From: Taishania pollutisoli
GTDB lineage: Bacteria; Bacteroidota; Bacteroidia; Flavobacteriales_D; Crocinitomicaceae
Assembly: GCF_014518315.1 (NCBI RefSeq)
Contig: NZ_JACVEL010000003.1
Location: 62,001-126,000 of the forward strand
Reading direction: 5' to 3'
Length of the DNA stretch: 64,000 nucleotides
The translations under genes were made by a program, and so were the position numbers. The notes under the pieces are model-generated. The model did not search any database. It was not told the origin of the DNA and was given only the letters and a program-made list of their open reading frames with translations. How positions within the stretch are numbered: position 1 is the first letter of the stretch; each line of letters starts with the position of its first letter. Shown here in pieces: positions 10,816 to 19,084 of the stretch.

Positions 10816-11343
10816 ATGAAAGCAATTGTTCGTATAGCAATCGGAAGTGTGATTATAATCACCGGATTGATGGGGTGTAAAAAAGAGGAAGGGGGAACAT
10901 CACGGTTAACCGTTAAGATGATAGATGCACCCGGAGATTTCCAGCAAGTGAATGTGGAAGTGTTACAGGTAAAAGTTCACCACGAAGTGGGCGGATGGGT
11001 TGATCTTCCTACCAATGCAGGTGTATATGATTTGCTTACACTACAGCATGATGTTTCTGCCACATTGGTCAACGGGGGAGATCTTCCTGCAGGGAAAATC
11101 AATCAGTTACGGTTGGTGCTGGGTGAAAATAATACGGTAATGGTAGACAGCATCATTCATCCGTTGGCAACACCTTCTGCCCAGATGACGGGATTAAAAA
11201 TCAATTTGAATCACACTTTTTCTCCCAATCATTTGTATCAACTGGTTGTTGATTTTGAAGCAGGAAACAGTGTCGTAGAACAGGGTAACGGGTCTTATTC
11301 CCTAAAGCCTGTCATCAAAGTTGAATCAATTATTCCGTTGTAG
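10816..11343 (+). CDS. DUF4382 domain lipoprotein
   Basis: The product has 175 residues with a lipoprotein signal ending in the lipobox GLMGC (lipidated Cys at about 21). The mature part matches the DUF4382 pattern: LTVKMIDAPGDFQQVNVEVLQV near the start, VYDLLTLQ in the middle, a GKINQLRLVLG segment and a closing beta-strand (SLKPVIKVESI). Such proteins are beta-sandwich-like envelope lipoproteins of unknown function. It lies 140 bp after the anti-sigma gene, so it may have its own promoter. Its TAG stop directly abuts the stop of the convergent fbp gene with no spacer. Confidence 0.85.
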   Translation: MKAIVRIAIGSVIIITGLMGCKKEEGGTSRLTVKMIDAPGDFQQVNVEVLQVKVHHEVGGWVDLPTNAGVYDLLTLQHDVSATLVNGGDLPAGKINQLRLVLGENNTVMVDSIIHPLATPSAQMTGLKINLNHTFSPNHLYQLVVDFEAGNSVVEQGNGSYSLKPVIKVESIIPL

Positions 11344-12351
11344 TTATTCTTTTTCCAGGAGGCTTAACGCTTTTTCTACCATCAGTTTTGAACCGACGAA
11401 GTAAGGAACACGTTGGTGTAATTTTTCCGGTTGGACAGATAGAATCCGTTCAAAGCCGGTTGAAGCCAACCCTCCCGCCTGTTCTGCAATAAACGCCAAT
11501 GGGTTGCATTCGTACATCAAGCGCAGTTTCCCGTTCGGATCATTGGTTGTAGCCGGGTAAATGTAAATTCCTCCTTTGATCAGGTTTCTGTGAAAATCGG
11601 CAACCAGCGAACCAATGTAACGACCGGAATAAGGTTTCCCGGTTTGGTTTTCATCGCTTTGGCAGTATTCCACATATTTCTTGATCCCTGGATTACAAAT
11701 GTGAATATTCCCTTCGTTCATGGCATAAATGCGTCCGATCTCCGGCATTTTCATGTTCGGATGTGACAGGCAGAATTCACCGATGGAAGGATCCAGCGTA
11801 AATCCGTTGACACCTCTACCAGTTGTATAAACCAGCATGGTAGAAGAACCATACAGGACATAACCTGCTGCTACTTGTTCATGTCCCGGTTGTAAAAAAT
11901 CTTCTTCTACGGCAACGGTTCCCACTTCTGATTTACGTCTGTAAATGGAGAAAATCGTTCCGATGGAAACGTTTACATCGATATTAGAAGAACCGTCCAA
12001 TGGGTCGAATAATACCACATATTTCCCGTTTCTTCCTTTTTCGTCATCGAAAATAACACAATCATCATTTTCTTCGGAAGCAATTCCACAGACTTCCGCT
12101 CCGTTTTTGAACACGTGAATGAACTGCTCGTCTGCCACAACGTCTAATTTTTGTTGCTCTTCACCCTGTACATTTGTATTTCCCTGAGCACCCAGAATGT
12201 GATCAACCAGGCCTGCTTTACGCACATCTCGGCTGACTACTTTGGAAGCAAATACAATATCGTACAATAAGCGGGATAATTCACCGGAGGCAAACGGAAA
12301 ATCTGCCTGTTTTTCCATGATGAATTCCTGAAGTGTTACAACTTTAGACAT
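11344..12351 (-). CDS. fbp: Fructose-1,6-bisphosphatase class 1
   Basis: Catalyses hydrolysis of fructose 1,6-bisphosphate to fructose 6-phosphate in gluconeogenesis (cytoplasm). The 335-residue length is typical of class 1. The metal and phosphate-binding motif DPLDGSSN lies near residue 115, preceded by the acidic EENDD segment, and the substrate region [18 protein letters not shown] is near 275. The start at 12351 is supported by the N-terminal helix [15 protein letters not shown]. Transcribed alone; a TATCTTTG element lies 15 nt upstream. Confidence 0.97.
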   Translation of the reverse strand: MSKVVTLQEFIMEKQADFPFASGELSRLLYDIVFASKVVSRDVRKAGLVDHILGAQGNTNVQGEEQQKLDVVADEQFIHVFKNGAEVCGIASEENDDCVIFDDEKGRNGKYVVLFDPLDGSSNIDVNVSIGTIFSIYRRKSEVGTVAVEEDFLQPGHEQVAAGYVLYGSSTMLVYTTGRGVNGFTLDPSIGEFCLSHPNMKMPEIGRIYAMNEGNIHICNPGIKKYVEYCQSDENQTGKPYSGRYIGSLVADFHRNLIKGGIYIYPATTNDPNGKLRLMYECNPLAFIAEQAGGLASTGFERILSVQPEKLHQRVPYFVGSKLMVEKALSLLEKE

Positions 12352-12365
12352 AAGAATTTTTTTTG

Positions 12366-12373
12366 CAAAGATA
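12366..12373 (-). promoter_or_regulatory. Putative -7 element for fbp
   Basis: The minus strand reads TATCTTTG (consensus TAnnTTTG) only 15 nt before the fbp ATG, implying a leader of roughly 8 nt if used. No TTG lies at the ideal -33 spacing. Confidence 0.4.
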
Positions 12374-12422
12374 GGTTTAAATTAGGAAGATTGAAAGATT
12401 GTAATGAATCAATGCTGAATCA

Positions 12423-13571
12423 TCAGAATGCCTCTCCGTTAAAGACATAAAAGTTGAGTCCTTCTTTTGTGAAACCGAAATCCAGACGGATATAGATGTC
12501 TTTTTTAGGAAAGACCAGGAACCGGAATCCGACTCCACAGGCAACCCGCAGTCGTTTGATTTGAAAACTGTTGATGTCCGGAGCAACCGTCCCTGCAGAA
12601 ACAAAGGCAACCGCTCCGAATCGTTTACTGAATGGAAATGGCAGCATCCGGTATTCCAGCTGCGCAGCAATCAGGTTTTTATCCCGGTAACGCCCGAGGT
12701 AGTACCCCCGCATCAACCGGTCTCCTCCCAGTAATGCCAGTTGATTGAATGGAACGTCTCCATGCATAAATTGCCCTTTGACCTGCCATGCAAGGACACT
12801 GTTTTTTCCCACCGGGTGGTAAGAACGCACATCCAGGTTCACTCCTCCGAAACCATATTCACTGCCAAACCCTTTGACCGTTGTCAGGTAAGCAATTTCA
12901 CCAAACAATCCTTTCCGGACATTGAGTACATTGTGCCTGCTGTCGTACACAAATCCGAGTCCGAACCCTAAATTTTGAGTTCCGTCTCCCCCCAACGGTA
13001 TTTCATGCAGGTTTCCATCGGATGGTTGTTTAAATGTAACATTGGACAGTAATTGATAATCTACTTCCGGGCCAAAAAAGAAGTTCTTATGAATTTTCCG
13101 GAGTACCCGTTGCTTCAGTAAAAGTTGAAACGCATCTACATAGGCCGGATCGTTTCCGGAGGTAACAGGACCGACGCCATAATAGGAGAGCGGAAAGCGC
13201 TGAATCTTTGTTTCTCCCAGGAAAAACCACTTATCTTCGTTCCCGTAAATCGCATTTTCAAAAATGATTCCGTATTGTCCTTTAATGGTAAAAAAAGGAA
13301 ATGCCTGCAGTTCGCTCAATCGGTTGAGTGTATCTTTTTTCGCATAAAAAAGACGTAACAGGGAAGCTCCTATCTGCAAACCTGTTTCGGGAGAAGAGGC
13401 AAAGGTAGGGTAGACAATAAATGTAGCCTTACTGGCTTCTGATGTATCATTGAGAATGGAACTTGCATAGCGCCAGATTTTGGTCTCTCTGAATTTTTTT
13501 TGCGCGCTCGCGGAGGGTGTTGCAACAACAAACACCAGAAAAAAAAGTGCAATTATTTTAACTTTCTGCAC
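12423..13571 (-). CDS. Omp85/BamA-family outer-membrane beta-barrel protein
   Basis: The protein is about 382 residues from the GTG at 13571, which gives a compact signal peptide (QKVKIIALFFLVFVVATPSASAQ). A second GTG at 13622 would add 17 residues, and no ATG is available. The rest alternates amphipathic strands and ends in an aromatic strand. The bacterial surface antigen (D15) hallmark is present: LLGGDRLMRGYYLGRYRDKN followed by LIAAQLEYRMLPF. There are no POTRA repeats before the barrel, so it is a short Omp85-like barrel rather than BamA itself. Substrate unknown. It follows the DUF4112 gene on the same strand. Confidence 0.8.
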   Translation of the reverse strand: MQKVKIIALFFLVFVVATPSASAQKKFRETKIWRYASSILNDTSEASKATFIVYPTFASSPETGLQIGASLLRLFYAKKDTLNRLSELQAFPFFTIKGQYGIIFENAIYGNEDKWFFLGETKIQRFPLSYYGVGPVTSGNDPAYVDAFQLLLKQRVLRKIHKNFFFGPEVDYQLLSNVTFKQPSDGNLHEIPLGGDGTQNLGFGLGFVYDSRHNVLNVRKGLFGEIAYLTTVKGFGSEYGFGGVNLDVRSYHPVGKNSVLAWQVKGQFMHGDVPFNQLALLGGDRLMRGYYLGRYRDKNLIAAQLEYRMLPFPFSKRFGAVAFVSAGTVAPDINSFQIKRLRVACGVGFRFLVFPKKDIYIRLDFGFTKEGLNFYVFNGEAF

Positions 13572-13639
13572 CTTGTCTTTTGGGCAATTGATTTGTTGTG
13601 TAAAAGAACGTCGCAGCGACACAATTGTAGGGTTTGATG

Positions 13640-14146
13640 TTAAAATAAATACATAATCAATTCATAAATCCATGCGAGGATCGTGAATAGCAGGTAAAAA
13701 ACCAGGAAAACAACCAGGCAGAAAATGATCACAATCGTAAGAATGATCTCCCATCCCGACCCGTTGTTTGTTCCCTCAAAATAATGTGATTTGAGCAAGT
13801 CAATATTTTTCGTGTTGGCTTTGAAAAAGAAATCCCCGATTTTCCCCAGTAGCGGAATAGCACCGATAACGGCATCCAGGAAAGCATTCAGCAACATTTT
13901 GATCACTACTTTGGGACTTACACCATTTCTGGCCATAATGACCACCAGGGAAACGGAAATAACAAAACCGATCACATCTCCCAGAAAAGGAATTAAATTG
14001 ATGAGCGGATCTAATCCAAATCGGAATCCCAGTCCGGGAATCCGGAATTTTTCATCCAGCCAGAATGATACCTTTTCAACGAATTCAAAATCCCGCCTGA
14101 TCTGGTCATGACGTTCTTTGTATTTGTTGTAGTTTTCTTTTCCCAT
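13640..14146 (-). CDS. DUF4112 domain membrane protein
   Basis: The 168-residue protein shows the DUF4112 pattern: a charged N-terminus (about 1-35), IPGLGFRFGLDPLINLIPFLGDVIG (quoted in parts: FRFGLDPLINLIPFLGD), a membrane segment near 58-72, a second conserved block ending in DAVIGAIPLLGKIGDFFFKAN, and a final hydrophobic segment (about 130-165). It is predicted to sit in the inner membrane. The family has no known function. The gene lies between a secreted protein gene and the Omp85-like gene, all on the minus strand with short gaps. Confidence 0.88.
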   Translation of the reverse strand: MGKENYNKYKERHDQIRRDFEFVEKVSFWLDEKFRIPGLGFRFGLDPLINLIPFLGDVIGFVISVSLVVIMARNGVSPKVVIKMLLNAFLDAVIGAIPLLGKIGDFFFKANTKNIDLLKSHYFEGTNNGSGWEIILTIVIIFCLVVFLVFYLLFTILAWIYELIMYLF

Positions 14147-14173
14147 TTACTGATACTTGCAGTAAATTGTTCT

Positions 14174-14641
14174 CTACCGCACGATAATGATTGTTGTTGA
14201 ACGATTTTTTTCTTCAGAGAATTTCATTCCGTGAATTGCGACAAACTGACGGACTGCGTTTTCGTCCAATGCATTTCCGTTGACAAGGTTATAATCCAGA
14301 ATGTACTTCGCCAACTGTTTTTTAAATCCGTTGACGGGTATTTCGCATTTATCCAGGGTTTCATTCAAAAACGTGACATCAAAATAAGCAACTCTTCCTT
14401 TTGAATTCGAAGAAGAAATGTACCTGGAATCATAGTAATCCATCACTTGAAAAACTGCTAAGCGTTGGCCATTCAAATCTTTCAGGATTTGTGTATTCCC
14501 TATGTTTTGCCCTTCAAGGATAAAAACCGAAGTTCCATCAACGGATACAACTTCGGTTTTTTTATCAATTTCGATTTTTTCCTTTTGGGCCATCAACAAG
14601 CTTGATCCAAACAGAAATAGCAGTATTAACAGTGACTTCAT
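14174..14641 (-). CDS. Secreted protein of unknown function
   Basis: The product has 155 residues with a signal peptide (MKSLLILLFLFGSSLLMAQ). The mature part begins with EKIEIDKKTEVVSVDG, continues with beta-like segments, and ends in a basic helix then a beta strand (STTIIIVR). No known domain was recognised. It lies 10 bp downstream of ettA on the same strand, so read-through from ettA is plausible. Confidence 0.7.
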   Translation of the reverse strand: MKSLLILLFLFGSSLLMAQKEKIEIDKKTEVVSVDGTSVFILEGQNIGNTQILKDLNGQRLAVFQVMDYYDSRYISSSNSKGRVAYFDVTFLNETLDKCEIPVNGFKKQLAKYILDYNLVNGNALDENAVRQFVAIHGMKFSEEKNRSTTIIIVR

Positions 14642-14651
14642 ATAGATGAAA

Positions 14652-16337
14652 TTACTTGATTAATTTTCTATACTTCACACGTTTCGGTCCTGTATCACCC
14701 AATCTCTTCTTGCGATTTTCTTCGTATTCTGAATAAGATCCTTCAAACCAATATACCTGAGAATCTCCTTCAAAGGCAAGTATGTGTGTACAAATTCTGT
14801 CGAGGAACCAACGGTCGTGGGAAATAACAACCGCACAACCTGCAAAGTTTTCAATTCCTTCTTCCAGCGCACGCAGTGTGTTCACATCGATGTCATTCGT
14901 CGGCTCATCCAGCAACAGGACATTTGCTTCCGTTTTCAGGGTCATCGCCAGGTGCAGGCGGTTTCTTTCTCCTCCGGAAAGCACTCCCACCTTTTTATTC
15001 TGATCCGAACCGTTGAAGTTGAATTTCGAAAGGTACGCACGGGAGTTGACTTTTTGTGAACCGATTTCCACATATTCCAATCCGTTTGAAACAACTTCAA
15101 ACACGGTTTTATCCGGGTGAATGTCTTTGTGTGTCTGATCCACATAACCGATTTTGACTGTTTCGCCAACTTCGAAATTTCCGCCATCCGGAGTCAATTC
15201 ACCCATGATCATTTTGAAGATCGTTGTTTTACCGGCACCATTCGGTCCGATGATTCCTACGATTCCCGCAGGTGGTAACTTAAAATTCAGATCGTCATAC
15301 AGCAATTTATCTCCAAATGCTTTGGCTACATTGACTGCATCTATAACATTGGTTCCAAGGCGTGGTCCGTTCGGAATCGGAATTTCCAGTTTTGCTTCCT
15401 TGTCTTTCGCATCTTCCGCGAGCATTTTATCGTAGTTGGCAATTCTGGCCTTGTTTTTTGCATGTCGTCCTTTCGGGTTCATGCGCACCCACTCCAACTC
15501 CCGGGCAAGAACTTTCTGACGCTTGGATTCTGTTTTTTCTTCTTCTGCCAGGCGTTTTCCTTTTTGCTCCAGCCAGGAAGTATAGTTTCCTTTCCATGGA
15601 ATTCCTTCTCCTCTATCCAATTCCAGGATCCATCCCGCTACATTGTCCAGGAAATAACGGTCGTGGGTCACGGCGATAACTGTTCCTTTGTATTGCTGTA
15701 AATGTTGTTCCAACCACTCGATTGATTCTGCATCCAGGTGGTTTGTCGGCTCATCCAGCAACAAGATATCCGGGTTTTGTAACAAAAGTCTACACAGGGC
15801 AACGCGCCGTTTCTCTCCTCCTGAAAGGGATTCAATCAACTGGTCATCCGGCGGACAACGAAGCGCATCCATCGCACGCTCCAGTTTTGTATCCAGCTCC
15901 CAGGCGTCCAATGCGTCAATTTTATCCTGAACAACAGCCTGACGCGCAATCAATTTATCCATCTTATCCGGATCGTTCAGAATTTCTTCATCCATGAACG
16001 AATTATTGATTTCTTCGTATTCCTTCAGCACATCCACCGTTTCCTGGGCTCCTTCCATAGCGATTTCCTTCACCGTTTTCTTCGGATCCAGTTCCGGCTC
16101 CTGTGGTAAGTATCCTACAGTATATCCCGGTGAGAAAACCACATCCCCCTGGTACGACTGATCCAATCCTGCAATAATTTTCATCACAGTTGACTTTCCG
16201 GATCCATTCAAACCAATGATTCCGATTTTCGCTCCATAGAAGAATGAAAGGTAAATATCTTTTATAATTTGTTTTCCTTGAGGAGTCTGTTTCGAAACTC
16301 CAACCATTGAGAAAATGATCTTTTTATCGTCTGACAT
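14652..16337 (-). CDS. ettA: Energy-dependent translational throttle protein EttA (ABC-F)
   Basis: EttA is a ribosome-binding ABC-F ATPase that gates entry into the elongation cycle at the E site according to ADP/ATP. The 561-residue protein has two ATPase domains: Walker A GLNGSGKST (about 42) and GPNGAGKTT (about 360), signatures LSGGEKRRVALCRLL and LSGGERNRLHLAMTL, and Walker B LLLDEPTNHLD and LLLDEPTNDID. An arm insertion lies in domain 1 and a charged linker (about 245-310) separates the domains. There is no membrane domain, consistent with ABC-F. Length matches EttA (E. coli 555). Confidence 0.95.
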   Translation of the reverse strand: MSDDKKIIFSMVGVSKQTPQGKQIIKDIYLSFFYGAKIGIIGLNGSGKSTVMKIIAGLDQSYQGDVVFSPGYTVGYLPQEPELDPKKTVKEIAMEGAQETVDVLKEYEEINNSFMDEEILNDPDKMDKLIARQAVVQDKIDALDAWELDTKLERAMDALRCPPDDQLIESLSGGEKRRVALCRLLLQNPDILLLDEPTNHLDAESIEWLEQHLQQYKGTVIAVTHDRYFLDNVAGWILELDRGEGIPWKGNYTSWLEQKGKRLAEEEKTESKRQKVLARELEWVRMNPKGRHAKNKARIANYDKMLAEDAKDKEAKLEIPIPNGPRLGTNVIDAVNVAKAFGDKLLYDDLNFKLPPAGIVGIIGPNGAGKTTIFKMIMGELTPDGGNFEVGETVKIGYVDQTHKDIHPDKTVFEVVSNGLEYVEIGSQKVNSRAYLSKFNFNGSDQNKKVGVLSGGERNRLHLAMTLKTEANVLLLDEPTNDIDVNTLRALEEGIENFAGCAVVISHDRWFLDRICTHILAFEGDSQVYWFEGSYSEYEENRKKRLGDTGPKRVKYRKLIK

Positions 16338-16355
16338 AATTTTTTACACTTTCTA

Positions 16356-16363
16356 CAAATATA
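16356..16363 (-). promoter_or_regulatory. Putative -7 element for ettA
   Basis: The minus strand reads TATATTTG, matching TAnnTTTG, 18 nt upstream of the ettA ATG. Confidence 0.4.
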
Positions 16364-16427
16364 GAAAGAAAGCCCGTTTATATGAATAAATGAGCTTTTT
16401 CTTTGAATGAATTAAAAGAGAGGAATT

Positions 16428-16892
16428 TTAATCCAGAATATCTGCATTATCTGAGATTCTGACACCCTTACCCGCTTTCGGAAGCATTCTCAGTTTATTT
16501 TTAAACTCGGCTGTTCGTACCCAATAAATAATCAGTAGAATAAAATTTCCCAACCCTGCAATACTTCCCACTACCGGAAGTACACCACAGATGTTTAAAA
16601 TAGCCATGGTCAGTCCAATACTTTTCAGATAGTCTCCTTGTTGTGGATTACCTCTTTCTTCAAATTCTTTTTTGAGGCTCTCACTGATTTTCGGATACAA
16701 AATGAACGGATAAACAATGTTAAAAAACGGAATAAGCATCAACCAAACATTTCCCGGAGGTACTTGTTGATTTCGGGAGGAGCATTCCTTTAACACGTCC
16801 TGTAAGTTTTTCAAATAAAAAATGGCTATCACAATAGCTCCTATAGCCAGCACAAATAAAAAAAGTAATTGATCATCTCCTATTCTTGCCAT
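16428..16892 (-). CDS. Small multi-pass membrane protein, unknown function
   Basis: The protein has 154 residues with about four hydrophobic segments: residues 8-27, 50-68 (NVWLMLIPFFNIVYPFILYP), 90-110 and 113-130. A conserved-looking FFNIVYPFILYPKISESLKKEF segment (described by its ends FFNIVY and LKKEF) resembles small Bacteroidota membrane proteins of unknown role. The C-terminus is basic then polar. It sits between ettA and the terminator of the T9SS gene on the same strand. Function unknown. Confidence 0.7.
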   Translation of the reverse strand: MARIGDDQLLFLFVLAIGAIVIAIFYLKNLQDVLKECSSRNQQVPPGNVWLMLIPFFNIVYPFILYPKISESLKKEFEERGNPQQGDYLKSIGLTMAILNICGVLPVVGSIAGLGNFILLIIYWVRTAEFKNKLRMLPKAGKGVRISDNADILD

Positions 16893-17028
16893 AATAAAAA
16901 TAATTTGTAGCAGTTTGTCCTACTCTTCGGATTTTCGGTTTCTCCCCTTTTCATCATATAGTTTGGTCTATTTTAATGTTTTAAATATAGAAAAAACCCG
17001 ATTATGATCTACAGTAAGTGATTGAAAT

Positions 17029-17065
17029 TAAAAAAGAAAGGAGATTCATTACTGAACCTCCTTTC
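17029..17065 (-). terminator. Rho-independent terminator after the first PA-domain T9SS gene
   Basis: An 8-bp stem (17036-17043 with 17058-17065), extended by an inner 4-bp pair (17045-17048 with 17053-17056), is followed on the minus strand by a T-run (A-run 17029-17035). It lies 33 bp past the stop at 17098. Confidence 0.7.
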
Positions 17066-17097
17066 TCCATAAATAATATAACTATTAAATCTATGTC

Positions 17098-18957
17098 TTA
17101 TTTTTTAACTACGTTAAATGCAGACTTAGATCCGTTGTCGTACGCAACATTGATCACATACATACCACTTTGCAATTCTGCCAGGTCAATTGATGCCTGG
17201 TTACCCATGAAAGTTACTTCACGGTTTGCAACTGTTCTTCCAGAAAGATCTGTAACAGAAACAGTTGCTTTACCATCCAACGGAATGTTCATGTTGATAA
17301 CATCGTCTGTCGGATTCGGGTATGCTTTTCCTTCCAAATTCAACAAGTTTTCAACTGCAACAGTTGTTGCATCAATTGCACGAATTCCGAATGCAGGTGT
17401 CAAATCCGGACCAAAACCAGCACCATACCATGTTACTGTTTGTCCTTCAACAACTTTCAACGGGTTGATCCACTCTTCCAACAACTGTCTTGTTGCGTTG
17501 AAATTAACTCCTCTGTCATAACCGATGTTCAATCCTTGTCCAAAATCTGTAATACACACCATGTACATTACATTGTCCTGCAATACATACGGAGTTTCAA
17601 ATTCAAAATATGCTTCTTCCTTGATCACATCATTTGCAAAGTCGTAATTAAGTGTTGCTCTTGAAGTCAGATCATACGCCAATTGTGTGTTTCCTGCATT
17701 TGCCGCATAAACAGCATCTGCATTTGTCCATTCATACAAATCTGCGAAAACGAACTTTCCTTCCAACGTGCTGTTCGCATCAACTGAGTCTACAGATACA
17801 GTTGCGTTGAATCCACTAACTGCTAACCTTGAAGCGTTTGCATTTCTGAAAGAAGAACAATAAACAACCTCTGCATATGAGCCTCCTCCTGTTGGTGCTG
17901 CCGGTTTTACCTGAGACATTGTAATTGGTTTCAATGTTGTTTCATCCAGTCTTGCTCGTGAGAGGTATGAATTATTTACAACAAATGTTGCCATATATGT
18001 ATTGTCGCTGTCAAAATCATCAGCAATTCCATCTAATAAAATCGTATATTCAACGGTATATTTTCCTGCAGGGTATGTTGCTAAAGAGAATTGCGGGAAC
18101 GCATTTGCTTCTCCGGGGAAGATATCAATACTGTCTCCCTGATTCAAACTGACCATCACATCTTCATCATAAACAGTTGCTCCGGAAGGATTTTTAACTG
18201 TTGCATTTACTGTTGCATTTGACTGGTTTGATCCACCAAAATTGTATACTCTCAGCCCCAGATCAAAGTTAAACTCTGTTCCATTTTGTGCAAGTAGTGA
18301 GTGAACTCCATGGTAAGGAGGCGTCATCACCAAATCCTGGTTCAAAGAAAGGTCATTTTGGAATGCTCCTGTTTTATTCCCGATAAACATCACCACAGGT
18401 CCGTTTGCCATTTGATTGATCAGGTGGTTACCATCTGACATCGAAATTCGCACTACCGGAATCGTTACCAATGGTCCGTTCGGATCTGTATCTGCCGCAC
18501 TCATAAAGTTGTTTGCCAGGTTTGCGTCATCGATATTATCAACAACGATTACAGCAATCGCCCCTGCATTTTGTGCATACAACGCTTTGTTTACAAATGA
18601 ACATGTATTTCTTCTTAAAACAGCAATTTTCCCTGCATAAGGGTTACCTGCAGTCGGGTTACATCCTTCCTGGGAAAGCGGATTTCCTAAGTTTGGGTCT
18701 GTACCGGCCGTACCGTCATTTACCAATACCAATGTGTCTTGAATATACGTTCCTACTACACTGAAATCTAAAGGCATCCCCCAGTTTTCGCTATCCGGAA
18801 ACTGACCGGGTGTATAGGAAGGCCACCCCGCGTCTGTTTGTACTGCGAAAGTATAATTCCCTTGCACTGCTGCGGGGCTAACTCCGACTACTACAACCTG
18901 GCTCGAAGCAAAAAATGCCGTTCCGCCAATTAACATTGAAAGTATTATTTTCTTCAT
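17098..18957 (-). CDS. T9SS-exported surface protein with PA domain (paralogue A)
   Basis: The product is 619 residues from the ATG at 18957, which gives a signal peptide (MKKIILSMLIGGTAFFASSQ); the frame extends 38 codons further upstream without a plausible start. A protease-associated (PA) domain is visible at about 95-195 (GKIAVLRRNTCSFVNKALYAQ, then AGAIAVIVVDN). A beta-sandwich region with VKNPSGATVYDEDVMVSLN lies near 255. The last ~75 residues form a T9SS type A sorting domain (GKAYPNPTDDVINMNIPLDG through SAFNVVKK). No catalytic domain was seen. Cell-surface or secreted location is inferred. The downstream paralogue at 19085 is about equally long. Confidence 0.88.
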   Translation of the reverse strand: MKKIILSMLIGGTAFFASSQVVVVGVSPAAVQGNYTFAVQTDAGWPSYTPGQFPDSENWGMPLDFSVVGTYIQDTLVLVNDGTAGTDPNLGNPLSQEGCNPTAGNPYAGKIAVLRRNTCSFVNKALYAQNAGAIAVIVVDNIDDANLANNFMSAADTDPNGPLVTIPVVRISMSDGNHLINQMANGPVVMFIGNKTGAFQNDLSLNQDLVMTPPYHGVHSLLAQNGTEFNFDLGLRVYNFGGSNQSNATVNATVKNPSGATVYDEDVMVSLNQGDSIDIFPGEANAFPQFSLATYPAGKYTVEYTILLDGIADDFDSDNTYMATFVVNNSYLSRARLDETTLKPITMSQVKPAAPTGGGSYAEVVYCSSFRNANASRLAVSGFNATVSVDSVDANSTLEGKFVFADLYEWTNADAVYAANAGNTQLAYDLTSRATLNYDFANDVIKEEAYFEFETPYVLQDNVMYMVCITDFGQGLNIGYDRGVNFNATRQLLEEWINPLKVVEGQTVTWYGAGFGPDLTPAFGIRAIDATTVAVENLLNLEGKAYPNPTDDVINMNIPLDGKATVSVTDLSGRTVANREVTFMGNQASIDLAELQSGMYVINVAYDNGSKSAFNVVKK

Positions 18958-19030
18958 AAGTCTAAAAATATAATTATATAAATTTAACGGAAAGATAAAA
19001 CTTATTTGACTATTACGCAAAAAATATGAT

Positions 19031-19068
19031 AAAAAAACAAAGGGTGCACATGTATGCACCCTTTGTTT
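19031..19068 (-). terminator. Strong rho-independent terminator after paralogue B
   Basis: A perfect 14-bp stem (19035-19048 with 19055-19068) with a 6-nt loop is followed on the minus strand by a T-run (A-run 19031-19037). It lies 17 bp past the stop of the gene at 19085 and isolates that gene from paralogue A. Confidence 0.88.
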
Positions 19069-19084
19069 CACAATACATTAACTG

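Noticed and set aside
18958-19071. 38-codon N-terminal extension of T9SS paralogue A
   Set aside because: It would bury the signal peptide and overlaps the terminator of paralogue B.
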